Shown here piece by piece: positions 34,243-43,878 of a stretch of 64,000 nt of DNA (within the stretch, counting starts at the first letter, position 1; each line of letters starts with the position of its first letter). The notes under the pieces are model-generated. The model was not told the DNA's origin, made no database searches, and saw only the letters and a list, made by a program, of their open reading frames with translations. This DNA comes from Paenibacillus endophyticus (GTDB lineage: Bacteria > Bacillota > Bacilli > Paenibacillales > Paenibacillaceae), in NCBI RefSeq assembly GCF_014192395.1, contig NZ_JACHXW010000021.1, positions 62,001 to 126,000 on the forward strand, in the 5' to 3' direction. The translations under genes and the position numbers were made by a program.

Positions 34243-34980
34243 ATGCAAACAGAAGCGGTCTCCATCGTGGATCATAAAATAAAAGTCATTGAGAGCGAAA
34301 AAGGTATCATTTATTTGGTGGGCCCGATCCAGCTGCCGGTCAAGCTTGGCGAAGGGGAGGCGTTATTCGATTGGTATTGCTGGCTGAATTGCAAAGAAAA
34401 GCTCGATGATCTGGAGCAAATCGTGCAGAAGCTCTCTGCCAGCAATCTTGCGGAGATGCAGCAATCAAGCGTGCTTGTGTATGGTGATTTCGAACAAGCC
34501 GAGGAAGCATGGATCCGCATGCACAGCATTTGCCATACGGGTGATATATTTGGGAGCAAGCGCTGCGATTGCGGCTATCAGCTGCATGAGTCGATGCGCA
34601 TGATTGCGGAGAAGGGCGCAGGGGCTTTGTTTTATTTGGCCAATCATGAGGGCAGAGGAATCGGATTGTTCAGCAAGGCGATGGCGTATTTGCTGCAAGA
34701 GCAAGGCTACGATACGGTAGAAGCGAATGTAGAGCTTGGCTTTGCGGATGATGCGCGGAACTATGGTGACGCGATTCGCGTATTGAAGGCACTGCGTGCC
34801 AAGCCTGTTGCGCTAATAACGAATAACCCGAAAAAGCTGGATGCCTTGCAGGCTGCAGGACTTGATGTGACAGATCGGATTCCGCTTTGGGGAGACCGGT
34901 CTGAGCATAACGAGCGTTATTTGGATACCAAAATAAACAGATCGGGCCATTTGGCGGCAAGCGGCTGTCCGAACGAATAA
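34243..34980 (+). CDS. GTP cyclohydrolase II-like protein
   Basis: 245 residues from ATG 34243 with AGGAG 9 bp upstream. The zinc and GTP-binding motif HTGDIFGSKRCDCGYQL (about residues 98-114) keeps the three Cys-type ligands found in RibA. The catalytic stretch reads LANHEGRGIGL, against the usual RQEGRGIGL. It is a free-standing cyclohydrolase II domain with a divergent N-terminal 85 residues. Typical RibA opens GTP to diaminohydroxypyrimidine for riboflavin synthesis. The altered motif and unlinked location allow a different role. Confidence 0.82.
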   Translation: MQTEAVSIVDHKIKVIESEKGIIYLVGPIQLPVKLGEGEALFDWYCWLNCKEKLDDLEQIVQKLSASNLAEMQQSSVLVYGDFEQAEEAWIRMHSICHTGDIFGSKRCDCGYQLHESMRMIAEKGAGALFYLANHEGRGIGLFSKAMAYLLQEQGYDTVEANVELGFADDARNYGDAIRVLKALRAKPVALITNNPKKLDALQAAGLDVTDRIPLWGDRSEHNERYLDTKINRSGHLAASGCPNE

Positions 34981-35420
34981 AGGCTTGGAAATTGGATAGG
35001 GCTGTCCAGCTGACGCATAAATGCGCAAGCTGGACAGCCCTTGGTTGTATCGTATATTTAACCGGACCTTTGCTAGCATGAAAGGCCGTATGGAATCCCC
35101 TTGTTAACAGCAAACAGCATGTGTACCAAGTTGTCTAAAACTCGCATTCTAAAACAACGAAAGCCCTACCTCTCTTCCGTCCTCGCGGCTCCAGTGACCG
35201 CGCCAGTGTGAATCAGAAATACATCACGAAACAGGTTTGGGATTAACAGCAAAGAAATCAAAATCTGAGGAAAACATTGAATCTTACTGGGGATTTGCTG
35301 GGGTTAAATATTATACATTCCTTATATCATACTACATCGAATCACGAAATGCAACTGTTCGTTTAAAAACGAATGACTTTGGCTATTCTGGACACTCTAG
35401 GAATGGAAGGGGGAATAGAC
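34981..35420. other. Intergenic region with strong hairpin and ORF scraps
   Basis: A hairpin at 34999-35040 (GGGCTGTCCAGCT against AGCTGGACAGCCC) very likely ends the cyclohydrolase transcript, although its T run is weak. Beyond it the DNA turns AT-rich. An 83-codon frame from TTG 35237 has no ribosome site and runs into the next gene in another frame, so I do not call it. Confidence 0.6.
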
Positions 35421-36290
35421 ATGCCAAGTTGGTTGGAGATTGTTATTCGTACATTGGCTGCCATCGTCATCTTATTTGCGCTGACTAAAGCGCTCGGGAA
35501 GCGCCAAATATCACAGCTATCGTTGTTCGAGTACATAACGGGCATATCTATTGGCAACATAGCCGCGTATGTGTCGCTTGATCTCGATAATTTATGGTAT
35601 TTGGGCATGGTATCGCTAGCGGTATGGGTAAGCGTCTCGGTTGCCATGGAGTTCGTGACAATGAAAAGCAAACGGATCCGTGATTTTGTCGACGGCAAAG
35701 GAACCGTGCTCATTAAGGACGGCCAAATGCTCAAAAAGAATTTGCACAAGGAACGGCTGACCATAGATGAAATGCTCGAGCAGCTGCGAAAGAAGGATGT
35801 CTATCGCGTTGCGGATGTTGAGTTTGCCGTCATGGAGTCGAGCGGCGAGGTCAATGTGCTGCTTAAGAAGGAATATCAGCCCATTACGCCGGATCTTCTT
35901 GGCTGGAAAGTTGCTCACGAGCGGGAAGCGCAGACGGTTATGATGGACGGAGATATTCAGGATGAAATTCTGGAGCAGCTGGGACATGACCGGCAATGGC
36001 TGCTTCATGAGCTGAAGAAAAGAAATCTCCAGGAAAAAGATATATTCCTGGCGCAGATTGACAGCAACGATGAGCTGTTTCTTCAGACGGGGGAAGAGGG
36101 GAAGCAGCCGACAAGCCCTTCATCCAAGCCGAGGGAGCGCGTTGCGATGCTGGTGGAGCAATTCGAGGCGGAGCTGCTCCGCCTCGAACGATTGTCCCAG
36201 AATGAAAGTGATAGACGAGTATACCAAACGGCAATTGATCGGTTTCAAACGAGCGTTAAAACGCTTTCAGACCAAGCCTTGAAACGGTAG
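35421..36290 (+). CDS. DUF421 membrane protein (YetF/YcaP family)
   Basis: 289 residues from ATG 35421 after GGAAGGGGG. Two to three N-terminal membrane helices (TLAAIVILFALTKALGKRQ with the family GKRQISQLS motif) lead to the DUF421 domain (about 75-210). It has the usual LIKDGQMLKKNL and ADVEFAVMESSGEVNVLLK segments. A charged C-terminal extension of about 75 residues, including a helical coiled stretch, is longer than in the shortest members. Function is not known; some Bacillales members belong to sporulation regulons. Confidence 0.88.
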   Translation: MPSWLEIVIRTLAAIVILFALTKALGKRQISQLSLFEYITGISIGNIAAYVSLDLDNLWYLGMVSLAVWVSVSVAMEFVTMKSKRIRDFVDGKGTVLIKDGQMLKKNLHKERLTIDEMLEQLRKKDVYRVADVEFAVMESSGEVNVLLKKEYQPITPDLLGWKVAHEREAQTVMMDGDIQDEILEQLGHDRQWLLHELKKRNLQEKDIFLAQIDSNDELFLQTGEEGKQPTSPSSKPRERVAMLVEQFEAELLRLERLSQNESDRRVYQTAIDRFQTSVKTLSDQALKR

Positions 36291-36291
36291 G

Positions 36292-36624
36292 CTACGTCCA
36301 TCTAGCCGACCACAGCTTCATTTCTTTCAGGATGTGATGGAGATCCTCGCCTTTGGGCGTTAACGTATATTCAACAGTGACAGGTACCGTAGGAAAAACC
36401 TTGCGTTCAAGCACGCCTTTGTCCTCTAAATGGCGAAGCGTGCTTGTCAGGGCGCGAGGGCTTACGGCAGGAATAAGCTTTTGGATTTCTCCGAATCGTT
36501 TGGTTCCGCAAAACAACTCCCTCAGCACAAGAAATGCCCACTTGCCTCCGATAACATCCAACGTTTTCTCGATATTGCATTCAATGCTTACCGGCTCTTT
36601 CGGGATGTAATTGTGTACGCTCAT
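36292..36624 (-). CDS. HxlR-family transcriptional regulator
   Basis: 110 residues from ATG 36624, with AAGGGG about 10 bp upstream; longer starts (36648, 36723) lack sites and would add hydrophobic residues absent from the family. The winged helix is typical: VSIECNIEKTLDVIGGKW, LFCGTKRFGEIQKLIPAVSPRALT, EYTLTPKGEDL. One Cys lies in the first helix and one near the DNA-binding helix, so redox or aldehyde sensing is possible. It is divergent from the aldo/keto reductase, the likely target. Confidence 0.9.
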   Translation of the reverse strand: MSVHNYIPKEPVSIECNIEKTLDVIGGKWAFLVLRELFCGTKRFGEIQKLIPAVSPRALTSTLRHLEDKGVLERKVFPTVPVTVEYTLTPKGEDLHHILKEMKLWSARWT

Positions 36625-36779
36625 AACCTCATACCCCTTTTCGCTCATTACTAAAAACAAGTATAGTATATATACTAAAGATAATAAAATGAAAAAACAT
36701 TCACTACTTACATTAAAACACAAACTGCTATAGACTACTACTTGAGAGTGACTGGAAGAGTAGAAGAGGAGTGTTGGCG

Positions 36780-37754
36780 ATGAAATATAGGAAGCTAGGC
36801 AATAGCGGTCTTAAAGTGAGTGAGCTTGGACTTGGCAGCTGGTTGACTTACGGAACCGCAACGGAAGCAGAAACGGCACAAGCATGCATTCATAAAGCTT
36901 ACGAGCTTGGCATTAATTTTTTCGATACTGCTAACGCTTACAATAATGGTGAAGCAGAGAAAGTAATGGGCGGAGCTTTGAGAGCCTATACGCGCAGCAG
37001 CTACGTGCTCGCAACCAAGCTGTTTTTCCCGATGGGTTCCGGACCGAATGACCGGGGCTTGTCTAGAAAACATATTATGGAGCAATGCGAAGCAAGCTTG
37101 AAGAGATTGGGCACCGATTATATTGATCTCTATCAATGCCATCGTTTTGATTCGGACACGCCAGTCGAGGAAACGCTGCGCGCACTTGATGATTTGACAG
37201 CGCAGGGTAAAGTTCTTTATACAGGCATTAGCGAATGGTCGGCTGAACAAATTACGGATGCATCGCGAATAAGCAAAGAGCTTAATCTTCGCCCTTTGAT
37301 CTCTAATCAGCCCATATACAACATGTTCGAGCGATATATCGAGCAAGGCGTTGTTCAGGCTAGCGAGCAAGCAGGCATGGGGCAAGTCGTCTTCTCTCCG
37401 CTCGCTCAAGGCGTATTGACCGGCAAATATAAACCGGGACAAGCTGCACCAGCCGGCAGCCGAGCCGCCAATGAGAAGACGAATGGCGTCATTAACAGCT
37501 ACCTGCGTGAGGATGTGCTTCAGGTAACTCAGAAGCTGGAGCAGCTAGCTGGAACAGTAGATGCTACTTTATCTCAGCTTGCGCTTGCATGGGTGCTTCG
37601 CCAGCCTAACATCAGCTCGGCGATCATAGGCTCCAGCCGTCCAGCGCAAATTGTAGAAAATATAAAGGCGGTTGATCTTGTATTGACCGATGAGCTGCTT
37701 GCCCAGGTCGAGAACATTCTGGCAGAGGTAAAAGACTTCGCGCCAGCTCGTTAA
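36780..37754 (+). CDS. Aldo/keto reductase (KCNAB/YghZ group)
   Basis: 324 residues from ATG 36780, 9 bp after GGAG. It is a TIM-barrel reductase with the catalytic tetrad visible: Asp in FFDTANAYNNG, Tyr of that loop, Lys in ATKLFF and His-bearing DLYQCHR. The C-terminal NADPH site is SSAIIGSSRPAQIVENIKA. It resembles the voltage-gated potassium channel beta-subunit/YghZ group and would reduce aldehydes. It is divergent from the HxlR regulator, and a strong terminator follows. Confidence 0.9.
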   Translation: MKYRKLGNSGLKVSELGLGSWLTYGTATEAETAQACIHKAYELGINFFDTANAYNNGEAEKVMGGALRAYTRSSYVLATKLFFPMGSGPNDRGLSRKHIMEQCEASLKRLGTDYIDLYQCHRFDSDTPVEETLRALDDLTAQGKVLYTGISEWSAEQITDASRISKELNLRPLISNQPIYNMFERYIEQGVVQASEQAGMGQVVFSPLAQGVLTGKYKPGQAAPAGSRAANEKTNGVINSYLREDVLQVTQKLEQLAGTVDATLSQLALAWVLRQPNISSAIIGSSRPAQIVENIKAVDLVLTDELLAQVENILAEVKDFAPAR

Positions 37755-37786
37755 TTGGATAAGCGGCTGCGCCAACAATGGATAGC

Positions 37787-37820
37787 AAAAAAAGGCTCTT
37801 CGCCAGAAGAGCCTTTTTTG
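37787..37820. terminator. Bidirectional terminator
   Basis: A7, GGCTCTT-cgccag-AAGAGCC, T6. The symmetric A and T runs serve both the reductase gene and the convergent YhcN-type gene. Confidence 0.93.
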
Positions 37821-37844
37821 CTATATATAATAGAAGAGATTTTT

Positions 37845-38573
37845 TTATTGGTCCATTTGGGACTCAGATGGACTGTAGGTGCCGGGCTGCGTAATCGGAG
37901 CAGGCATTTCTTTTCCGCCAGCAAAATGGTATTTCACGACCGTATTGAACTGATCAATCCAAGGCATGAGCGACCTTCCGCCCCATGCTTCTTTGGCAAA
38001 CTCATTGAAATAATTCATGAATTCCATATTCGCGGAAATATGAACCTCCTGCACGGCGGGCGCAAGCTCGCGTACCCGGAGCGCAACAGTCTGCTTGAGC
38101 TCATCCGACAGGTTGTTAATATCATTCACTGAGAAATAGGAATTGTAAGGGGAAACAAGCGCGCGGCTGTTGCCGTAAGGACTTCCAGTATCATGATTAT
38201 ATACCCCTTCGTTAGTGCCGGTGTTGTCCTGCTCGCTTCTGCCGCCGGAATTGCGCGTGCCAACTGCTGTCCAATCCAGCATGAGGCCTACGTATGCGTT
38301 TTTATCGGTAAGCATAACGATTGCGGAGGCGATGCCGTTAAGATCAGTAACTTTTCGCGAGATGACGGAGCTGTATTCGAAAAAGGAATTATCATGCTGA
38401 TGCTTGTTTCCAGACACTGGTCCGTAAGCTCTCCCGCTCAGCATCTTGGGATCGCCTGCTTGTCGGCTTCCGTAATCGGTGTCGCTATGCTGGGCAAGCT
38501 CTTCGTAGTTGCAGCCTGTCGCAGCCGCTAAGAGTACGGCGGACAGTAATAATGAGGCTATTCTTTTCACCAT
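37845..38573 (-). CDS. YhcN/YlaJ-family sporulation lipoprotein
   Basis: 242 residues from ATG 38573 (MVKRIASLL), with GGGGGT upstream. The lipobox ends at AATGCN. The mature part carries the YhcN domain, with ASAIVMLTDKNAYVGLML and VRELAPAVQEVHISANMEF, which in this family is found on spore-associated lipoproteins. It is a single gene, presumably expressed in the forespore. A glutamine/proline-rich tail ends SPSESQMDQ. Confidence 0.85.
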   Translation of the reverse strand: MVKRIASLLLSAVLLAAATGCNYEELAQHSDTDYGSRQAGDPKMLSGRAYGPVSGNKHQHDNSFFEYSSVISRKVTDLNGIASAIVMLTDKNAYVGLMLDWTAVGTRNSGGRSEQDNTGTNEGVYNHDTGSPYGNSRALVSPYNSYFSVNDINNLSDELKQTVALRVRELAPAVQEVHISANMEFMNYFNEFAKEAWGGRSLMPWIDQFNTVVKYHFAGGKEMPAPITQPGTYSPSESQMDQ

Positions 38574-38799
38574 TTCAAGTGGACCCCCATTCATACGATA
38601 ATAGCATTAGCTTCTGCCGAGGGAGCGTAAATATACGTTTGCGGGAGCATACATAATTGACCATGGGTTTGGTGCACAATGTAGGATAGAGAGAAAGCCA
38701 TGCAGAGGGGCTGAACACAACGATCATGCAAAGGAAAAAACGTTGAATTGATGCGTTTTTGACAGCTTTGAGAACAATTTGTGAACTCTCTGTGGAACA

Positions 38800-38828
38800 T
38801 TGACAAATAGGGGCTTCAACTTTATATT
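38800..38828 (+). promoter_or_regulatory. Sigma-A promoter of the cytochrome oxidase operon
   Basis: TTGACA (38800-38805), a 17-bp spacer and TATATT (38823-38828), 113 bp before ctaC. A TTTGTGAACTC-like stretch about 20 bp upstream resembles ResD sites, but this is weak. Confidence 0.7.
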
Positions 38829-38941
38829 TAATAAAGTGATTTAAGTTGCAGGAGTTGTAATAACATCTGTGAAACACGCAGCCAGCCGCATGCCACGTGA
38901 AAATCAGGCAGCTGCGAAAACGTCAAAAGTGGGGTTGATTA

Positions 38942-39991
38942 ATGATGAAACGGTGGCGATTTGTAAAACGGCTTGCGCCGCTTATGGCCATGATGGTATT
39001 GGTGCTAGCGGCTTGCGGGCGGAGCGATTTGTCGACGCTGAATCCTCAGGGACCTGTAGCGGAAGAGCAATTCGGACTAATGAAGCTGGCAATTGGAATC
39101 ATGTTAATCGTGATTGTTGCCGTATTCGGGATTTCCTTGTATGTTATTATTCGGTTTCGCAGGCGTCGGGGAGACAACACGATTCCTAAGCAAGTGGAAG
39201 GGAATCATAAGCTTGAGATCATTTGGACAGTTATTCCGATCATCATGCTTATCATTTTGGGTGTACCGACCGTACAATCCGTGTTTAACTTAGCCAAAGA
39301 TTACAGTAAAGATCCAGAAGCGGTTCAGGTTATCGTAACTTCACACCAATACTGGTGGGAATTTGAATACCCTGATTACGGTATTAAAACAGCGCAGGAA
39401 CTTATTATTCCAAAAGGGAAAACGATATCGGTTCAAGCGAAATCCGCAGACGTGCTTCACTCGTTTTGGATTCCATCGCTTGCTGGTAAAATCGATACAA
39501 ACCCAGGTGCTAACGTAAATGCAATGTACTTCTCGGCACCAAAAGAAGGCGTTTACTTAGGGAAATGCGCCGAGCTTTGCGGACCTTCCCACGGATTGAT
39601 GGACTTTAAGGTCAAATCGGTGGACGAGTCCTCCTTTGATCGCTGGGTAGCAGCGCTTCAAGAGCCTGTAGCTTTGCCAAGCGATCCTGAAATCGCAAAA
39701 GCTTTTGAAAGCAAATGTCTGTCATGCCACGCAGTTGGCGATCTTGGCGGACCGGCTTATCCTAACCTAACAGGTATCGGTAGCCGTGAGACTGTCGGAG
39801 GTATCCTTGTCAACACCGATGATCCGCAATATTCCAATGAAGGTTCAGTTTATGACAACCTGCACCGTTGGATCAAAAATCCGGATGAGATTAAACCGGG
39901 GAACCAAATGGGTAAAATTGATCTAACTGACCAAGAACTTGAAGGTATTGCTAAATATTTATCAGAACTGAAGCTTAACTACGAACAATAA
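38942..39991 (+). CDS. ctaC: caa3-type cytochrome c oxidase subunit II
   Basis: 349 residues. A lipoprotein-type signal (VLAACG) and two membrane helices precede the CuA domain: HSFWIPSLAGKIDTNPG and the Cys pair KCAELCGPSHGLM carry the CuA ligands. A fused C-terminal cytochrome c domain follows (about residues 245-349) with the haem motif CLSCH and distal Met near GNQMGKI. The cytochrome fusion identifies the caa3 type rather than aa3. It takes electrons from cytochrome c on the outer face. First gene of the cta operon, with promoter at 38800. Confidence 0.96.
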   Translation: MMKRWRFVKRLAPLMAMMVLVLAACGRSDLSTLNPQGPVAEEQFGLMKLAIGIMLIVIVAVFGISLYVIIRFRRRRGDNTIPKQVEGNHKLEIIWTVIPIIMLIILGVPTVQSVFNLAKDYSKDPEAVQVIVTSHQYWWEFEYPDYGIKTAQELIIPKGKTISVQAKSADVLHSFWIPSLAGKIDTNPGANVNAMYFSAPKEGVYLGKCAELCGPSHGLMDFKVKSVDESSFDRWVAALQEPVALPSDPEIAKAFESKCLSCHAVGDLGGPAYPNLTGIGSRETVGGILVNTDDPQYSNEGSVYDNLHRWIKNPDEIKPGNQMGKIDLTDQELEGIAKYLSELKLNYEQ

Positions 39992-40020
39992 TTTATCGGT
40001 GATTGAAGGAGGTACCTACT

Positions 40021-41913
40021 TTGGCTCATGCGCATACGCATACGGTCAAGCGTTACAGCGGTCTGATGGACTGGCTGACTACGGTTGACCATAAAAAAAT
40101 CGGAATATTGTATATGATCGCCGGCGGTTTTTTCTTCCTTGTCGGCGGTTTGGAAGCGATCTTGATCCGGGTTCAATTATGGAAGCCGCTTAATAACTTC
40201 GTTAGCGCGGATACATACAACGAGCTGCTTACGATGCACGGTACAACAATGATCTTCCTTGCGGCCATGCCGCTCTTGTTCGCCTTAATGAACGCGGTCG
40301 TACCGCTTCAGATCGGCGCGCGCGACGTTGCGTTCCCTTTCGTTAACTCACTCGGCTTCTGGACATTCTTGTTCGGCGGCGTGCTGCTTAACGTAAGCTG
40401 GTTCACTGGCGGCGCTCCTGATGCAGGCTGGACATCCTATGCTCCGCTTGCTGGCACCACCTACAGCGGCGACCATGGTGTCGATTATTATGTACTCGGT
40501 TTGCAGATTGCCGGTATCGGTACGCTAATCGGGGGTATTAACTTCCTCGTAACAATTATTAACATGCGTGCTCCAGGCATGACATTTATGCGGATGCCGA
40601 TGTTTACTTGGACAGCATTCATTACGTCTGCGCTTATCCTGTTCGCATTCCCTGCTCTTGCAGTTGGTCTTGCGGCATTGATGTTCGACAGATTGTTCGA
40701 CGCAAACTTCTTTGATCCTTCGGGCGGCGGCAACGCAGTTCTCTGGGAGCATATTTTCTGGATATTCGGGCATCCTGAGGTTTATATCCTCATCCTGCCG
40801 GCCTTCGGCGTTATTTCCGAGGTAATAAGCACGTTCTCACGCAAGCGTTTGTTCGGTTACAGCTCGATGGTATTCGCTACAATCCTGATCGGCTTCTTGG
40901 GCTTCATGGTTTGGGCGCATCACATGTTCACAGTTGGTCTTGGACCGGTTGCGAATGCGCTGTTCTCCATTGCAACGATGCTAATCGCGGTACCGACAGG
41001 TATCAAAATTTTCAACTGGCTGTTTACGATGTGGGGAGGCTCCATTAAATTCACTACTGCGAATTTGTTCGCAGTCGGTTTCATCCCAACCTTCGTTATG
41101 GGCGGCGTTACAGGCGTTATGCTTGCAGCAGCCCCTGCAGACTTCCAGTATCATGATTCCTACTTTGTCGTAGCGCATTTCCACTACGTTATCGTAGGCG
41201 GATTGATTCTTGGTATTTTCTCTGGCCTTCACTACTGGTGGCCAAAAATGTTCGGACGCGTTCTTAATGAAGGACTTGGCAAGCTGACGTTCTGGACTTT
41301 CTTTATCGGTTTCCATTTAACATTCTTCATTCAGCATTTCCTTGGCTTGCTCGGTATGCCGCGTCGTATTTGGACATACTTGGACGGTCTCGGCTTTAAT
41401 GAAATGAATATGATTAGTACAGTCGGCGCATTCTTGATGGGCTTCGGCACAATTTTCTTCCTGCTCAACGTTGTCATTACGGCCTTCAAGCCGCAAAACG
41501 CACCAGCAGATCCGTGGGAAGATGGCCGTACGCTTGAGTGGACAATTCCGTCCCCGCCACCAGAGTATAACTTTGCACAAACTCCGCTGGTACGCGGTTA
41601 CGATGCTTACTGGAAAGAAAAAACAGATGGACATAAAGGCATGACGCCTGCGGAACCAATTGGTCCAATCCATATGCCATCGCCTTCGATCCTGCCTTTC
41701 TTCATGGGTCTGGGATTGTTTATTGCAGGACTTGGATTCATGTACTCCCACGACTGGGGCAACCTGTTCGGTTCATTCAAAACAGGCTACGCAGTAGGAA
41801 TTGTCGGTTTGCTGATCGTGTTTGGCTGCATGTTCCTTCGTTCAGTAATCGATGATCACGGCTTCCACATTGAAGAAGAAGAAATCCTTAGAGATTTGGG
41901 GGGGAAAGCATGA
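40021..41913 (+). CDS. ctaD: caa3-type cytochrome c oxidase subunit I
   Basis: 630 residues from TTG 40021, 8 bp after AAGGAGG; the in-frame TTG at 40003 overlaps that site. It has twelve or more helices, the haem a His in YNELLTMHGTTM, and the CuB and cross-linked Tyr motif HPEVYILILPAFG. The paired His near VVAHFHYVIVGG binds haem a3. This is the catalytic subunit that reduces oxygen and pumps protons. It ends ATGA over the next start. Confidence 0.97.
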   Translation: MAHAHTHTVKRYSGLMDWLTTVDHKKIGILYMIAGGFFFLVGGLEAILIRVQLWKPLNNFVSADTYNELLTMHGTTMIFLAAMPLLFALMNAVVPLQIGARDVAFPFVNSLGFWTFLFGGVLLNVSWFTGGAPDAGWTSYAPLAGTTYSGDHGVDYYVLGLQIAGIGTLIGGINFLVTIINMRAPGMTFMRMPMFTWTAFITSALILFAFPALAVGLAALMFDRLFDANFFDPSGGGNAVLWEHIFWIFGHPEVYILILPAFGVISEVISTFSRKRLFGYSSMVFATILIGFLGFMVWAHHMFTVGLGPVANALFSIATMLIAVPTGIKIFNWLFTMWGGSIKFTTANLFAVGFIPTFVMGGVTGVMLAAAPADFQYHDSYFVVAHFHYVIVGGLILGIFSGLHYWWPKMFGRVLNEGLGKLTFWTFFIGFHLTFFIQHFLGLLGMPRRIWTYLDGLGFNEMNMISTVGAFLMGFGTIFFLLNVVITAFKPQNAPADPWEDGRTLEWTIPSPPPEYNFAQTPLVRGYDAYWKEKTDGHKGMTPAEPIGPIHMPSPSILPFFMGLGLFIAGLGFMYSHDWGNLFGSFKTGYAVGIVGLLIVFGCMFLRSVIDDHGFHIEEEEILRDLGGKA

Positions 41914-42527
41914 GCGCGCATTCGCATGTAGAGGGGCAATTGCCTCATGAGCCCGAAAAGGCGACCCTCGAGGGACGCAATAAAGTATTAGGTTTCTGGC
42001 TTTTCCTTGGTGGAGAAACGGTATTGTTCGGAACGCTGTTCTCAGCGTTCCTTGCACTCCGCCACCAAGTGCTTGACGGACCGCCAGCACATGAGCTGTT
42101 TCAGCTTCCGCTAGTTGCGCTTGCAACAGCCTTGTTGCTGACTTCCAGCTTAACGAGCGTATTCGCTGTTCATGCTTTGCATACGAATAGAGTGAAGGCG
42201 CTCATTAACTGGCTCATTATTACCGTAGTGCTAGGCGCAGCCTTCCTTGGACTTGAAATTTATGAGTTCGTGCATTACGTGCATGAAGGCCATGGCTTTA
42301 CGACAAGCGCGTTCAGTTCTTCCTTCTACACGCTTGTAGGATTCCACGGCGCGCACGTTGCGTTCGGTATCTGCTGGATTACGTTAATTATCATTCAGCT
42401 TGCAAGAAAAGGCTTGACTGTCGTTACCGCACCTAAGGTATATGTAGCCGGTATGTATTGGCACTTTATCGACGTTGTATGGGTGTTCATTTTCACCGTC
42501 GTTTACTTGATGGGAAAGGTGGTTTAA
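41910..42527 (+). CDS. ctaE: Cytochrome c oxidase subunit III
   Basis: 205 residues, five predicted membrane helices, starting at ATG 41910 with 4-bp overlap with ctaD. It has the family segments GFWLFLGGETVLFGTLFS and YTLVGFHGAHVAFGICW. It stabilises the oxidase core. Confidence 0.95.
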   Translation: MSAHSHVEGQLPHEPEKATLEGRNKVLGFWLFLGGETVLFGTLFSAFLALRHQVLDGPPAHELFQLPLVALATALLLTSSLTSVFAVHALHTNRVKALINWLIITVVLGAAFLGLEIYEFVHYVHEGHGFTTSAFSSSFYTLVGFHGAHVAFGICWITLIIIQLARKGLTVVTAPKVYVAGMYWHFIDVVWVFIFTVVYLMGKVV

Positions 42528-42531
42528 TTCC

Positions 42532-42849
42532 ATGGCAAGCAATCAAACAGCCACAGAGGAAAGCCCCAAGCGTCATAAGGTCGAAGGACCTAAGAAGCAT
42601 ATCATCGCGTTTATTTTCTCAGTCCTGCTTACGTTTATCGCATTCGCGACTGTAATCAGCGGCGAGATCAACAAAGACTTTATTTACATTATTTTGATTG
42701 GTTTAGCCGTTCTTCAAGTATTCGTTCAGATGGCATTCTGGATGCATATGAAGGATCGCGGTCATACATTCGCCATTATCGGCATTCTGACAGGCGTCTT
42801 CATCGTATTCACATGTGTAATCATGGCTGAATATTGGGCTTGGTGGTAA
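42532..42849 (+). CDS. ctaF: Cytochrome c oxidase subunit IV (CtaF-type)
   Basis: 105 residues, three membrane helices (starting IAFIFSVLLTFIAFATVIS) and the QMAFWMHMKDRGH loop of the COX4_pro family. It starts 4 bp after ctaE with AAAGGTGG. A terminator follows at 42869, so ctaG may be expressed less. Confidence 0.93.
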   Translation: MASNQTATEESPKRHKVEGPKKHIIAFIFSVLLTFIAFATVISGEINKDFIYIILIGLAVLQVFVQMAFWMHMKDRGHTFAIIGILTGVFIVFTCVIMAEYWAWW

Positions 42850-42868
42850 TACATTGTTTTGATGGAGG

Positions 42869-42904
42869 AGAGGAGGGTCCCGAGGCTTGGGTCCCTCCTC
42901 TTTT
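42869..42904 (+). terminator. Terminator between ctaF and ctaG
   Basis: AGAGGAGGG pairs with CCCTCCTCT, loop with CC/GG, then TTTT. It probably reduces readthrough from the structural genes to the assembly factor genes. Confidence 0.82.
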
Positions 42905-42942
42905 CTAAAAAAAGGCTAGCGTAATTGAAAGGAGCTTCCACG

Positions 42943-43839
42943 ATGCTTGGCTTACAATATTTCCGCTTCGAGGAATTGTGGACCCCGATGTTTCTATTCG
43001 GAATGGCTGCCATTGTCATTCTATATTTCTATTTGATCGGTCCATGGCGCGAGAAGCATGCTCCGCAAGCACCTGCTGCGACAGCAATGCAGAGAACGAT
43101 GTTTGTTTCGGCTGCCGTTATGTTATATTTGGTCCACGGTGGTCCTTTTAATCTATTAGGCCATCTCATGTTTACGTTTCATATGATCAATATGTCTGTT
43201 TCCTATTTAGTCGTTCCACCGCTCGTTCTGCTAGGAATACCAAGCTTTTTGTGGGTCAAAATGTTTTCCGCTCCTTTCTGGCGGAAATTAAGCTTTATGA
43301 TGCATCCGATTATGTGTCTTGTGTTATTTAATGTGTTGTTCTCTGTTTATCATGTCCCTGTTGTCCATGACTATGTGATGACGCACTTCGCCGTGCATCG
43401 TCTTTATTATTTGATTCTCCTAATCACGTCCTTTATGATGTGGTGGCAGATTACAGTTCCAGTTCCGGAGTGGGCTAGACTGACCGATTTGAAGCGGATG
43501 GCGTATGTATTCGCGAACGGCATGCTGCTTACACCGGCCTGCGCACTTATTATTTTCGCCAAAACGTCTATGTATGCGATCTATAGCGATCCTAATGTTT
43601 GGGTAACCGCGATGGGATATTGCGTGTCGGGTGACCCGACGAGGCTGCTGGACAGCTTTAGCGGACCGCAATTTTTCAATTTGATGGATGTCGTTGAGGA
43701 CCAACAGCTTGGCGGTATTGTGATGAAGTTCGTACAGGAAATTATGTACGGGGTAATCCTCGTCTATATTTTCAAGCAATGGTTTAAACGTGAGCATACA
43801 GAAGATGATATGCCGAATACGAATACCGGTACGGCTTAG
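42943..43839 (+). CDS. ctaG: Cytochrome c oxidase assembly factor CtaG
   Basis: 298 residues from ATG 42943, 8 bp after AAAGGAG; TTG 42925 overlaps that site. Seven predicted membrane helices with the caa3_CtaG family segments LVHGGPFNLLGHLMFTFHM and FAVHRLYYLILLITSFMMWW, rich in His and Met. It helps assemble the CuB-containing oxidase. Confidence 0.93.
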   Translation: MLGLQYFRFEELWTPMFLFGMAAIVILYFYLIGPWREKHAPQAPAATAMQRTMFVSAAVMLYLVHGGPFNLLGHLMFTFHMINMSVSYLVVPPLVLLGIPSFLWVKMFSAPFWRKLSFMMHPIMCLVLFNVLFSVYHVPVVHDYVMTHFAVHRLYYLILLITSFMMWWQITVPVPEWARLTDLKRMAYVFANGMLLTPACALIIFAKTSMYAIYSDPNVWVTAMGYCVSGDPTRLLDSFSGPQFFNLMDVVEDQQLGGIVMKFVQEIMYGVILVYIFKQWFKREHTEDDMPNTNTGTA

Positions 43840-43878
43840 GACGTACTTATCATTTTGTTAATCATAGGTGGGGTAACG

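Noticed and set aside
35237-35488. 83-codon frame upstream of the DUF421 gene
   Set aside because: No ribosome site, no recognisable motif, and it overlaps the start of the clear DUF421 gene in another frame.
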